From Cryptomeria japonica (lineage: Eukaryota > Streptophyta > Pinopsida > Cupressales > Cupressaceae): a DNA stretch of 64,000 nucleotides. Below, in pieces: positions 12,546-25,034 of this stretch. The stretch lies in the NCBI RefSeq assembly GCF_030272615.1, contig NC_081415.1:103160796-103224795 (forward strand). The letters run 5' to 3'. The notes beneath the pieces are model-generated. The model was not told where the DNA came from. It saw only the letters and a program-made list of their open reading frames with translations, and searched no databases. Within the stretch, counting starts at the first letter, position 1. Each line of letters starts with the position of its first letter. A program made the position numbers and the translations under genes.

Positions 12546-13140
12546 TTTTCACATCAGCGACTTGGCAAATGGCAAATATTTTGTACCGACTGGGGGTGGC
12601 CATGTCGCCAGAACATTATCGATTTCCATCAAATTCACAACCTGATTGCAATATATTTTATGTAATTAAATGTTTCTATGTGAGGATTTTGCCAATACAA
12701 TATACAGTGGGCATGCGGTAAATTTAATTTTTTCGCCTACACTCTTTAAGGTTGCCTTAATAGACGACCATAATTCGCCTATAGGCATATGAAGATTTGT
12801 TGGCCAGGAAAACCCAATTCGTCCGATATTTTGTTGATGTATGTCTCCATTCACCCCAATTTTCGCCAGCTATATTATATTTGCCAATTATTTGGACGAC
12901 CCATAATCGCCTCGAAAATTACATAAGTTGTGTTATAGTTAAGAGGGATTCGCCAAATATTTGTATACCATATAAAATTCCCATGGAATTCGCTATATAA
13001 GGATTGGTATAAATGCATTCAAAGATCAGATATATCCCTACACAATCTGGTGCGTTCTAGGCTCTGAATTTGGATCAATAGCGAAGTTTCAGACCAAGGA
13101 AAATCATTTTTTTTTACTGCATTGGCGACTGCTAGTGACC
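12546..13140 (+). repeat. Array of dispersed TTCGCC/ATCGCC words (first cluster)
   Basis: Within about 400 bp the word (T/A)TCGCC or a one-base variant recurs near 12604, 12731, 12774, 12862, 12905, 12949 and 12989, mostly on the plus strand, with related TTTGCCAA at 12687 and 12880. Spacing is irregular, so it is not a simple tandem repeat. Such clusters resemble subterminal transposase-binding regions of DNA transposons. It lies directly upstream of the hAT transposase remnant. Confidence 0.55.
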
Positions 13141-13388
13141 TAAAGGTGAGCGATCATATTTTTGAAGTGTTATAATATTATTCTGAATTTATCTATATCT
13201 GTTTGCATTGTTGAGTTCATTCTTATTCAGTGGGGACTCGTTAGTGCCAAGTTGTCAGTCGGGAGATTCAGACCTCAGACATCTAGATTGTAGGTCGTAG
13301 GGCTAATGAAACATATATTATACTTTATAGTCTATTATTACTTCTTCAAAAAATTGATATTTTTTTTGTGGCCTTAATTTCGTTGGAG

Positions 13389-15909
13389 ATGTCGAACAAG
13401 AAGAAGAGTAGGAAACCTGAATGTGAGGAAGGCCATGAGAGGCCAACAAAAAGAAAAACCTTGTCTTCGTACTTTGTCTTTGGAAAAGATTGTGGTGAAA
13501 ATGAGGAAGGTACATCATCACAAGTACAAGTACAAAATTCACAACCTACACTACATGGTGAAGACGATGGCAAACCTGATATCTCAGATTAGTATGATCT
13601 TGAAGAAGATTATCTAGTAGATACCCAAGTTAGCCAGAATGATACAATCGACTTGGGTGATAATGCCATAGATGATAATGTGCATAAGGGGAAAAGAAAA
13701 GCCAAATCAAAAAAAGTTCAGCCAAAATAAAAAAATTGGGAGTGGGATATGTCAGTGAGGAATTTTCAAATTAATTGGGCATCAAAGTATTTATCCATTG
13801 AACCAGTGGAGAATCCAATTGAAGGCGAGCCTCCAATAGAATGCAGGTGTAAGATTTCAATTGGAAACATAACAAGGAAATTAGGTTGCAGGTAAAATTT
13901 GACACCATAGAAAAGCATATGGGTAAAGTTTATGAAAAATAAATGATAGATGGAGTTGAAAAATACGTGATAAGATGGAAAACAAAGGAGGAATGTAAGC
14001 ATGTGAGGAATGCCAGAGAATTTTATTTTCATGACAAAGTATGGATGAAGCCTGTTGAAGTTAAAGGTTCTATTGAAGCTAGTTTTGGAAAAGAAATGCA
14101 AATAGAACAATTGGGAAAAGTTGTTCGGTTAAGTGTTATTTTTATATTTTGAGCAGAGGGCATGCTATGATAGATTTCCCATCAATTAGTACTTTATTAC
14201 ACTTTTTGAAACTTCCTAACTATCCTAATAGTCACTGGTCAATAAACAGTGGATGAGAATGGGGCAATTTGTCTTGCTGAGGTTGTAAAAGAAGATGTAA
14301 AGGAAAAAATAAGAGAGTCAAACTTTATTGTATTTTCTTTAGAAGAAGTTACGGTAGTAGATAATACTTTGTGGGTATGCATGCATGTTTATATTGTACA
14401 GAATCATGCCCGCCAACCTCATCTACTATATACTGCTAAAATGAAGGATAGTGTGACAACGAATAATTTATTTCAACTAGTAAAGAGATATTTAATTGAA
14501 CACAGAGGTATGGATGACATGACGATTACCCAAAAATTGGTGTGTGTTGGAGCAGATGGAGCTTCAGTAATGCAAGGTCACAGGAATGGTCTTTGTACAA
14601 AGATTGAAAATCATACATTACTACAATTCACTACATGGCTCAAAGAATGAGTCTAGCTTTTGGAATTGTGAGCAAGTATGCTTGAGTAAAATAAATAAAA
14701 TTTTAATCAAAGAGCTCTACTCACACTTCTATCGAAGTCCCAAGCAATTTATGGAATTTCAACACTTTGCTAATGGAATAACTGATGGGAACAAGCTTCT
14801 CAAGGATAATGATACCGGATGGATCTCTTTGGATGGTTCAGCGCATCGAGTTTTTTCAGAATATTCATCCTTGATTGGACTATTTCACACAACTTGTGAC
14901 GAATTAGAGCAACCAAAATTTCCTGACCTTCTTTGGAGGTTAAGTAATCTAGAGACACTCTTAACTTTAGCATCTCTTCTACCCATGCTAAAGGAAATGA
15001 GGAATATTATGAAGGCTACCCAAAAAAGAGCTATGTATATTGCAAAATATGATACACTATATAAGTTGACATGCATGGCCCTCGATAATCTTTATCGAAA
15101 TCAACCAACACTATTTGATGAAAAAAAAATTAAATGGCAGACACTCATAGATTTGAACAATCCTAATAACTTTTTACAAATCAGTGCAAACAGGGAGGTA
15201 TGTCCCAATGTACAAGGAGTTGAGATACCAATGCACTTCTATGCCATGGTCAACCCCGAGGAACCAGAAAAGTGCCCCAGGAAGCAACTAGCAAGAGTTA
15301 CAAGGGAAGATTTTGACAAGATTGTTGAGTCTGTAACTACTTCTATGAATAAAATTGCCTATGATCTTTCCTCACAGATTAGAAGTATATTCCCTCATGA
15401 CAACCTTCTCGAAGCCATGTCTATTGTGTTTCCTCAATATTGGAGCCTCAATAGTACAACTGATTTTCGAAGTAAGATACTGACTTTGATAAAACAATTT
15501 TGCATATCTAGAGAATTGAATGGAGTAAATATAAATGGGATATTAGACCAAACTCATCTTAGAGAGAAATCATCTCATTTTGCATACACTATGAGGGAGC
15601 AATATGGTAGAATGGAGAACCCCCACGAAAAGGGATCAGTAACAAGGCTTTGGGAAAATCTAGGTGAGAACTTAGTGTTGTGTGATTCAATACCAGAATA
15701 TTTCAAGCTTGTTGATTTATGTCTTACCATGATATTGGGTTTGGTGGAAGATGAGAGAGTTTTTTAGTGCTTTGGGGTTCATAAAATCAAAACTAAGAAA
15801 CAAACTAGACAAAAATTTGGAAAATTGCTTGAGGCTCTATACATCTAGGTATTATGTCCACACTTTTCCTTATGATAGGGCATTGAAAAATCTAGAGGTC
15901 CAAATGTGA
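13389..15909 (+). pseudogene. hAT-superfamily transposase (zinc finger 862/DUF4371-like), decayed
   Basis: An N-terminal charged segment starts at ATG 13389 and contains a Lys-rich stretch. Between 14250 and 14640 the translation shows 'VDNTLWVCMHVYIVQNHARQ' and 'LVCVGADGASVMQGHRNG', characteristic of the DUF4371/ZNF862-like hAT transposases, with the next motif 'IHYMAQRMSLA' in another frame. A 393-codon open stretch (14586-15767) continues with 'DTGWISLDGSAHRV'. The hAT C-terminal dimerisation region 'LGLVEDERVF' ends this frame at 15767; a one-base shift in a T-run then restores the usual continuation to about 15909. At least three frameshifts and several stops are present, so it is inactive. 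Element ends and an 8-bp target duplication were not found. Confidence 0.85.
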
Positions 15910-17240
15910 AAGAAGAGGTTTGGGCAACACTTCAAAGCAAAGTTCCAGTGGGACTATTGACTCATGTACTGGACCTACTGGTAGCATTGAGATGCAGTTC
16001 AATGAAGGTATGCAGATTCAGAGTGAAGAAAACACAGACAAGAATCAAGAAAGCTCTGAATTTGTTGAGGGGGAATGGCAACTGTAAGAGATAAAGGTAT
16101 TTATTAATCTTATTATTGTATCTCATCATTCATATTACAAAAACATATTATTATGGTTGATAACTTGAAGATATTTTATGAGTTTGTCAACTTTTTGCAA
16201 TTAGAATTTAATATTGATTTGTAATTGTATTTTTCAACTTTCTGTTTCCATATTTAAAATAGCATAATAAAATACCATAATCTTTTTTATTGATACAGAT
16301 ATGTTTATTTAGACATGTTGAGAACTTAGATTTTCATTAATCCTTTCAAAATATAGCCATATGATACAATTCATTCAATACACCACTATATGTGATTCTC
16401 CATGCAAAAGTCAATGCAAAGTTTAAAAACCCTTTGCAAATGACCCCGAATTCCCTTTTATAGAAACAAGGGAGCAACAACAACTTCAGGTCGATTTGCA
16501 ACATGTGAAGACTCAATATCAAAATCAATTACTAAGGCACTAAACAGTGAATATATCATTTCGACTACCATCAGTATCACAAACTCGACATAAATTTAAA
16601 TGGCCATCACAGGACGGATTAGCAATTTAGCAATTTAACAACTGCTACATGTCTTATGTTCAAAATTAAATGTTAATTCAAGCCATGACAAATTATATAT
16701 AGATAATAGCAGTGCCCAAAACCTAGAAATCAGAAATAGAGAAATGCAGAAATGTTAAAACTAGGGAGAATTTGAGAACACAAATTTACAAGCTAAAGGT
16801 TTGCACTATGAAAAATAGGTTGGATTAGCAATAGCAAGTGCTGGTTTTTTCCTATTCATAAAATAGAGTTATTTCAAGCGATGCCAAATTCCAAATAGAA
16901 AAAACATAAAACCTTTAAATTAAGAGTAAAAGAAGAAAACTATGGAATACATACTATGATTCTTGAGATTTATGTGTCATTTTTTGTAGGGTGCTCCACT
17001 CTAAGTCTAATGGAAGGTCAATATTATTTAAGCTATGGAAATTCAACTACAACTTCATCAACAATCCATATTTAGAAGAGTGACTTAACATCACTGTTTC
17101 ACCCAATACTGCATTCAAAGTTGTAAATGGTTTGATGAATTACAGAAAGCTTTGGGGAGTTGTGTTCTTAGGAAGCAAGTCTAAATCAGACTTTATTTTT
17201 TCCTCCATGGTTTTTTTGTAAGCTTCTTTTCCAATGAATT
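15910..17240. other. Spacer between the hAT remnant and the minus-strand locus
   Basis: No open frame above about 60 codons and no family resemblance. It may contain the 3' end of the hAT element, but no terminal inverted repeat was identified. Confidence 0.5.
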
Positions 17241-17555
17241 TATCTTATGGGTCAACGGACTTTGGCAAACCAAGTTTAATTAAAGTAGTTGTCTTTTCTT
17301 GTAGCTTCAATATATTTTTGCCACCTTTATCCATAACTTCTGATGTTTCCCTTAGTTTCTGGCATTTTTCAAGGATAGATGATGTCTTAAATGTGGCATC
17401 AATGTTGTTGTTCATTCCCTTGGATGCCAAATAGCGGTCATTGGTATTGTAGACTACTTGCAAAATATGTTTTGCCATATCCTTTTTTGAATAAACATGT
17501 ATGCTCTTCTCAATGTGCCCTTTGATTTTGCAATAAATTAATCTCGGACTTCCAT

Positions 17556-17918
17556 TCAGTTCAACCATTCACACAACTTGTCACTCCTCTGCATTATTTG
17601 CCCCCAAATGTTTTCTTGTATATACTTCATTGTATTTTTCATATTATCTTTCAATCTATCCTCTAAAGTTTTAATTTTATCATTTGCATTGTGTAGGTCT
17701 TCTTTCATTTGTGCATATTTTTTTCTTTCTTCATCTACTTCCTCTTTCGAATGTTTTTCTTTTTCCTTCTCATGATCCAATAGGTCTTGTATTTTTTTTA
17801 TTTCGACAACAATAGACTCGTAACTTTTGTATAGTTTTTGTAAACTTGCTCTTTCATCATCAAATTTTTTACTTCTTTTAGCCAGTTTTTCCCTCAGTTC
17901 CTTCAATTTTGCCTCCAT
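17556..17918 (-). pseudogene. Coiled-coil segment of the decayed locus
   Basis: This is 120 codons, almost all charged: repeated Lys, Glu and Asp with hydrophobic residues at heptad-like spacing ('LREKLAKRSKKFDDERA', 'ALEDRLKD'-type pattern). The reading passes into the overlapping frame 17568-17245 through a one-base shift at the end ('CEWLN' versus 'VELNGSPR'). It belongs to the larger minus-strand locus described above. Confidence 0.6.
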
Positions 17919-20151
17919 CTTTTCCTTCTCTGCAATTTCTATTGCAAAGCTCGAATTTTTTTATCCTTTTCTACAAATCATTGCACTTGTTATCTGCTAC
18001 TTTCCTCTTTAATTTTTTTTTGCCAAGTCCGCTTATAATTTTTCTATTTGTTTCTCCAGCTTATTGTTTCTCTCTCCACCTTTAGCAGTGAAGTGTATAC
18101 CAATTCGTTAGTCCTTTTTCACACACTAATTTTCTCCACATTTTGTACTTTGGAAAAATCCATTTAGAGGGTGCTGACTTGAAATTTAGAGGGATCTATC
18201 TAACTGTGTGGTGGATTTTTATCTTTATTTGGTGGCATAACAACCATGAACTCCATCATCTCTTTGTGTGGGTCATATGTTGGAAATACTATGTTCCTTG
18301 TAGGTTGTTCCTCTAAAACTTCAGCCAGAGCAACCCTCTACAATGCTCTCTTTTTTTCTTTATTTGCATTTGTTGTGTGTTCAAATTTTTCACAATAATC
18401 ACGAAATTGAAAATTTGGGCTTAATGAAGCAATTGAATGTTTGAAAGGTGAAATAGAAGAGGCTCCAATTCCACCTATGCCTATGGTTTTAACTAATGGA
18501 TTATGAGTAGTGCCAATAACCATTCCTGATCTTGTCCCACTGTCACTTGTATGTGTAGTTTTTATAGTCTTTTGAGGGGTCTGTTATGAAGCTGCAAATA
18601 ATAGTTTTGTAGCAGCAATGACACTTGATATAGGATTCTGAATATTATGAGTGTCTACCACTAGTGGCCTCTTGCGAGAGATATTTTGTTGTTGCACTTG
18701 TCCAACACCAAGACAACTAGTATCAGTAATAGTACCCATGCCAACCCCACCAATCGCAGTGGCACTTGATTCACCACCAATGGTAATACCATGATGTGGT
18801 GGTGGTTGTGGATTTTAACCTCTAACAAATGTACGTGGACTTGGAGGGTAATGAGTAGTACCTTTTCATGATGAATCTGACGAATCAAGTCCAATGACTA
18901 GTTTAACAAGAGCTTTTGATTTTGAATTTGATGGAAGTTGTACCTTAAGTGGAAACCAAATGCCTTCTCCTCTGAAACCTAGACAACCACCTTCAAAACC
19001 CATTTTTTCCACAAAGTTTGCCCCTTTTCTATATTTTTCTTTCATGGACTCATTGACTCCACCAAATATTGTAGGGACTGTAGTAGTTGTTGGAGTGGCC
19101 TCAACCTCATACTAATTTTCATCATCACTCCTGTCATATGTTATTGTGGGATGCTCCATATTCCACAATTTGCTAAACTCTTCATCCTCGTCGATGGACT
19201 CAAATTCTGCACTGGTCTTTGGCTCACCGAGATTCTTACTCATAGTCTAAAAATCATTTATTTTGGTTTGAGTCCAAAATCTGCCTTTACATTTTTGCAG
19301 AATTGTTTTGGGAATAGATTTGTTAGATGGATTAGCATATTTTTAATAGAAATTGTAGGACGTCCTATTTTGGATGCCCTGCTCTATTGTCCTATGTGTG
19401 TGAAATGCCATAATTTGTGATAACAATTCTTTTGTTGAAATGTTATTGTCAGCGGCAATTTTCTCCATCTCTTTTTTTACAAGTCATCCCAAAAGTCCAT
19501 GTTTCTAAGCTTTTTATAGAAATGGTTTACTTTCATGTTGACATAATGTTGAAGAGTTCCCATTTTTCTTAAGTCTTGCTTGAACTAAACTGATTGGATC
19601 ATACTACCAGAGACCCTCATCCCCAAAGCTAAAAACTGTCAAAAAAACATGTGCCACATTGAATGCTTTTCTCTCAAATGTGAACCCTCCACATGAGAAA
19701 GGCAAGGAAGGAAATATGCTCTTCTTTTGTTGACCATGAAAGTGCCTATTTGTGCTCTCCAATTGTTTTACTGTTGATCCATAGAACCTCAACATAGTGT
19801 ATTCTTCCATGAAGAACCAATCAGCCAATTGTATTTGACTTCCGAGTTGAATGCAATCTCTACAAGACATAGGCAATCTAGGCATTGGAGTGCTTGTAAT
19901 TTCATTATACATTGGTGCCAAAAAGAAGTCTACAAAATGGTTGTAGTTTTTCTATTATCATGCATCCTTATCTTAGGTGTCTATTCATATATTGGACACT
20001 TTGTTCTATTTTGAGTCTTCTCATCAATCTTATAGTTCACAATGTGAAGATTGTTGGTATTGAATATTGCACGATACTTGGATAGAAGAAGATAGCACAA
20101 GTAGGATGAGAACCTAAATTTCTTACATGAACCTTTTTTTATCATTAGTAA

Positions 20152-20742
20152 TTATTTTTGCATGGATTGAACAACGTGCTCAACAAAATTATATCTTACT
20201 GGTTGACTTACACAATGGATATTAAACATCATTTCAAGAAGGATAGCACCCACTTCCTTATCATTTTCCAATCCCATGCAAAATGTCAGCAAGGAAATAG
20301 TATCTTGAACCCATGGAACAAATAATTTATAATCATAAGGAGGCTTATGATTTTGATCCAATGGAGTACCACACATTATTAGAGCTTTGATAAATGAATC
20401 TCTGTGACTTGGATCGAGACTCTCATAATTGTCTACCAACTTTCCTAGGTCAATGTGGACATTTGAGTTTTGTGCTTCAAACCCTAGGTTCAACAAACAA
20501 GAAAATTCTCCCTCGATTATGGATAGAATTTCCTCTTTTGTATTTTTATTAACAATTATTTTTTTATCTTCATCATAATTTTCGGCACAGACCATGACAA
20601 ATTCAAGGCAAGGGAATACTTCAGGTAACACCATGCTTCCCAATCTAGCATCCCACAATGCAATTTTATTTATTCTTTGTTTTAGCATTGTGTTGAAAAC
20701 AGTAAATTTTGCCCTGTTTGGATCTACCGCCTTATTAGACAA
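20152..20742 (-). pseudogene. 196-codon open segment of the decayed locus
   Basis: This is the longest open stretch of the locus, with protein-like composition and several Cys and Trp. It contains 'DARLGSMVLPEVFPCLEFV' and 'KLVDNYESLDPSHRDSFIKA'. No catalytic motif or membrane segment is seen. It appears to be the N-terminal part, since the other segments follow it downstream on the minus strand. The family is unknown to me. Confidence 0.5.
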
Positions 20743-21295
20743 TGCATATCTAATTTATATGATATGCTTTTTACTATGGATAGAAGGGTCATAAATATCA
20801 TGGTATTCATCAGTGAAGCCTGGTGTTTTAACCAGTTCGGTTACCTGTATATTTTTTATTCACTTGGCTTTTTGTTGAACTACCGCTTTCCAGTTTCCCC
20901 ATCATTGTTACTATTAATAATTTAAAATAATGCTAGATACAAGCTTGAAAATGCTAACCCTCAAATTGAACCATGAGATTAAAAAAAATAAAAATGCGAG
21001 ATGCAAGTGTTCTAGATTTTACCCAAAATTTCTATTTCACTAGATTGGTGTAGACAAACTCTGTTGCATTCCTCAATCTAGTAGACATTTATGAACTCCC
21101 TGGATTTACTAGTTTGTCCATGAAATGAAATATGATTATGAGTCACTTATTTTGAAAACACTGAAAAGTTCAAAAGTAATACCTAAAGGGCAAAATTTCT
21201 AGAATCCTGTTGTACTTTTATAAACTATTATTAATATTTATTCGTCACCAAAGGATAAAACATTCATTGTTTTATTCTAAATTCTAAGGACAGTG
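20743..21295. other. Spacer
   Basis: No gene or repeat recognised apart from AT-rich sequence leading into the tandem repeat block at 21.3 kb. Confidence 0.45.
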
Positions 21296-22340
21296 GACAC
21301 GTCACCAGAATCGAGTCACTTTTTCAGACTATTTTTGAAGTCTTTTTAATCATTTTCAACTTCTGCTAATAGAGCTTAATTATAGTTAATTAAATGTAAA
21401 ATATTTAATTTTGAGTCAAGCTCTCAAAAATGTGATTACTTCCCACATTCAGGCCGAAATCCACCCTAAGTCATTGATCTGTGCTCATCCAACAGACGAT
21501 GGTATCTGTTGTCACTTGTTGTGGGTCTTAGGAGTTTTGCCATTTTTTGACCACGTCACCAGACTCGAGTCACTTTCTCGGATTGTTTTTGAAGTATTTT
21601 TAATCCTTTTCAACTTCTGCCCAAAATAGAGCTTTTTTAGACTTAATTATACTTAATTAAATGTAAAACATTTAATTATGGGTGAAGTTCTCACAAATGT
21701 GAACACTACTTCCCACATTTGGGCCGAAATCCACCCTAAGTCGTTGATTTGTGCTCTCCAACAGACGACAGTATCTGTTGTCAGTTGTCATGGGTGCTAG
21801 GACTTTTGCCATTTTTTGGCCACGTCAACAGACACGAGTCACTTTTCGGGAATGGTTTTGAAGACTTTTTAATCATTTACAACTTGTGCCTGAAATAGAG
21901 CTTATTACAGATAATTAAGTATACAATTACAAATTTAGAATGTAACTATACTTAATTAAATTTTTATCATTTATGGAAGTCTTTTGTTAGAAGTTTGCAA
22001 AAAATGTTTATCGTTCTCACATTTGGCCGGAAATACACCTCATGTCGTTGATCTGTGCTCATCTAACGAATGATAGTATCCTTTGACAGTTGTCATGGGT
22101 CCCAATATACATAGGATTTCTATCACCCAAACGCCATGTCACTTGACACTTCATTGTCCCATAGGCCATAACCTTTCTTTCTAGTTGGTGTTCAATGACA
22201 CGTGTTTTTGGTGAAAGTTTGCAAAAAAATTTAGAGATCCCACATTCGGCCCGAAATACACCTTAAGTCATTAATTCGTGCTCATCCAACGGATGATAGT
22301 ATCCGTTGTTAGCTGTCGTCCATCCCATTATCAATAGGAT
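21296..22340. repeat. Imperfect tandem repeats, about 220-310 bp period, four copies of a core
   Basis: A conserved core ('cacattcggcccgaaat' ... 'cctaagtcgttgatctgtgc' ... 'gacgatagtatc') recurs with starts near 21442, 21712, 22018 and 22239. A companion block around 'cacgtcaccagactcgagtcac' occurs near 21300, 21555 and 21823. Copies differ by substitutions and indels, so it is an old amplification. A related stretch recurs alone at 23580-23720. Confidence 0.75.
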
Positions 22341-22704
22341 TTGAATATGAATTAAATATATAATTTAAATATGTAAACTCAAAACTCACATGATATTTCA
22401 TTTTTTTATCGATAATTTTTGTATTGTATTACTTGGAAATAAAATATTATAAATATGCATGTATAAGTGGTATAGTAAAACCACCAGAGTTCTGCCACTG
22501 CAAAAAACCCACCCAAGGGCCAAAACCACCATTCCCCCCAAAAAAGAAAACCCTACTACATGCAAAAACCCCAGAAGTTCCAATTCGACGTACCAAAATT
22601 TTTAACAGACATCCCCTCATACATACAAAGTTGGGGAGAAAATGGACATGGAACAAAAAGATACAAACAGACAATACCAAACACCACCTGCCATAGCAGG
22701 ATTA

Positions 22705-23460
22705 ACCTAGAAGCAACCTGTACTCTGGGTCATCATAAAATTCTGAGAGTCACTTCATTGCTTGGGTAGTCTTGGGTCTTGACCACAACTCTCGACCTAC
22801 CTCTGCACATGCCACTTCATGAAGGAGTGTTAAAACCTCATCACACTGCATCAACCTTGTGAACATTTTGAAGGCCTTCCACCCACGCCAAGCAAGAGAT
22901 CTACATCTTGCCTTTGAATCATCATCAACCCATCGAATGAGTGGTAGCCGCACCACCAGACCAGCCACCCCTACCTCAGGAACAATGCCCACCTTTGGGA
23001 CCACACAAGAACACACACTATCCAGATTTAACAAGTAGTTTGAATCAATTACAACTCTCAGGGCATTTTTTACCTTGTCCACCTCATCCTCAAATTGGAA
23101 ACCCTAAGCGACAATCAATGAATATGCCTCCATGTTTATCTTGTAGTGATGACCTACATGGACAACTTCCTCTCCCAACAACATTTTCACACTCTTGTAC
23201 AACCGTTCATCCTTAAACAAGAACAAACCTTTCAACCTCATGTCTGTAAATCGTCCGAGAAATGGGACTAATTTCATATTAGTATGGAAGGAGAAATTAG
23301 CTTCCATGCTGCTTAAGAAACCCAAGACAATTCTGCAAGTGCAGATAGTATGATACCAAGACTTCCAATCCACCCAAGATTTAAACACCTCTCACTCAAA
23401 TCTAATTTCTTACATCCAATGACGACGATTGTCAACATTAATCACAAACTCTGCCATCAT
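22705..23460 (-). pseudogene. Orphan coding sequence, about 250 codons, family unknown
   Basis: From ATG 23460 on the minus strand one frame stays protein-like to about 22705. It is broken by TAA near 23418, TGA near 23400, TAG near 23105 and TGA at 22750. Each stop is a single C-to-T change from CAA, CGA or CAG. Readable segments include 'VFKSWVDWKSWYHTICTC', 'SMEANFSFHTNMKLVPFLGR', 'LPLIRWVDDDSKARCRS' and 'LAWRGWKAFKMFTRLMQ'. No frameshift is needed. I see no signal peptide, membrane segment or known motif. It could be a captured or processed host gene fragment or an element-specific protein; I cannot tell which. Confidence 0.5.
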
Positions 23461-23579
23461 TCCTCCGCATGTACTAGTTCAACCACATAATTCATCCACA
23501 CAAGCTGGCGTTAAAGTCGCCTAAAGACTAAATGTTAACCATTCACTTTCAGTGATGTGCATACCATAAGGCAATATCA

Positions 23580-23725
23580 TTGCATATCCATTGTCAATTC
23601 CCGTGGGTCCCATTATACATAGGATTTCTGCCACCCAAATGCCACGTCACCTAACACTTCATCGTCCCATGGGCCATAGCCTTTATTTTGTGTTAGTGTT
23701 CAATGACATGTATTTTCGATGTTCA
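23580..23725. repeat. Dispersed copy of the 22.1-kb repeat segment
   Basis: The stretch around 'catacataggatttctgcca'-like text and 'cgtcacctaacacttcat' closely matches 22090-22210 in the same orientation. It places part of the 21.3-22.3 kb repeat on the far side of the orphan ORF at 22.7-23.46 kb. Confidence 0.65.
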
Positions 23726-24529
23726 ATGTGTATGTACCTAGTTAGTTGGACTTTTTTTTATATTGAAATTATGCAGAAAAAATTACAACAAGTAGGTTGG
23801 ACTTTTAATTCACTTGTTTTTTCGTGAGATAAACAGCTTTTTTTTATATATTTATAATCAATGATAATCAATGTACAAATAATTAATGAAACAAACTCGA
23901 TTTTTTTATATATTAAATATAGAGGAAGAAACATTACATAAAAAAGATCATAGTATTATATTTATTTCCATTGTTTAACAAAATATTGAAACAATGTAGC
24001 TCATAGACAAAAAAAACGTATGAGCTAAGACATTGCGATCCTTATTGGATGCTATCACTTGTAGCCAATCCTTGACATTATGTTTTTCCAAATAATTCTT
24101 TGTCAAGCACTTCAAATATCTTTTAGAAAAGGTCATCTCAGAAGTGACATTGAGTTTGTTCTTTAACTTTAGAGAAGAAATTAGAATAGACCTACTATTT
24201 TTTATGGTGAAAATTAAATCTTATATCCACACAAATTAATAACTATTTAAGCTATTTCAAAACATAATGATTATGCTAAATATCCTTCCATGGCATGATG
24301 GCAACAACAAATAATAAAATGAAATAAAAACCATTTTTATATCCATAAGAGATAAATTGAAACAAACTGGAATTTGCAAAATTATCATTAATATATATGT
24401 TTCGCAAATTTACAATTTTTACATGTCGGAGTCCCTTAAAAACTTAAAGCCAAAATGAGTGAGGTTATGAGGAAATAGCCAAAACAACAAAACTACTAGG
24501 GGGTCGGGGCTAGGGCACAGGCAATGGAC
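23726..24529. other. AT-rich spacer
   Basis: No open frame or repeat of note; long T-rich and A-rich runs. Confidence 0.5.
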
Positions 24530-25034
24530 ATATTCATGGTTTACCCTAAGAATCTTACCCTCCCCCTATGTAGAATTCTTCAGACATTATAAGTCGTGAG
24601 AATTCTCTGAGCCAACTCTAGTCTGGAAAGTCATCCAGGAGAAACCATTTCCGGAGAATGTCCCTACCAATCTGCACCCATTTCCTATGACGCTCCAATT
24701 GCTCCACATTCAGGTTCAAAAGAAATGGTTGCTTGGCCATTGTTTGTTCAGAGAGGAGAAGCTTGGTTAATTCATTCACCCAAGGGATCCCCACCCCTAA
24801 TTCTACAAAGATGACAATAGTAACGTCATCTCCAAGGAAGTCTTCTTTAAACACCTTCCTTAACAACAACAACATATCCACCTTGTCTCCTTTGAGGTCC
24901 AGAAGAGATGCCAAGGACCAGGATGTAACGTCTGTGTTAACACGATATTTATTTTCATTACGTAGAAACTCTCTGCCCTACACCATCCTCACAACCTCAT
25001 TAGAAATGCTTCTCAAGTGGATATGAGTGCCCAT
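24530..25034 (-). pseudogene. Second orphan coding sequence, about 160 codons, family unknown
   Basis: Minus strand from ATG 25034 ('MGTHIHLRSISNEVVRMV'), then a TAG near 24980, then a protein-like run through 'SLASLLDLKGDKVDMLLLLR' and 'ELGVGIPWVNELTKLLLSEQ' to TAG at 24618. The same frame stays coding-like about 25 codons further. Both stops are one change from CAG. The segment is Leu-rich and helical. Strand, style of decay and distance suggest it may belong with the ORF at 22.7-23.46 kb, perhaps as an upstream exon. No domain was recognised. Confidence 0.45.

Larger units (their letters stand above)
17245..20742 (-). pseudogene. Decayed coding locus with G-patch-like and coiled-coil segments, family unknown
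   Basis: Reading the minus strand downward, four segments follow one another. First is a 196-codon ORF at 20742-20152 ('AKFTVFNTMLKQRI', 'PEVFPCLEFVMVCAEN'). Next is 19921-19604 (105 codons, rich in Phe and aromatic residues, 'WFFMEEYTMLRFYGSTVKQ'). Near 19000 a G-patch-like stretch reads 'GANFVEKMGFEGGCLGF' and then 'GEGI'. A Lys/Glu-rich coiled-coil ORF at 17918-17556 is followed, after a one-base shift, by 17568-17245. Codon-like character runs through several frames with many stops, so it is a broken gene, about 1,000 residues originally. G-patch and coiled coil suggest RNA-related or retroelement function; I do not recognise the whole protein. Confidence 0.55.
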
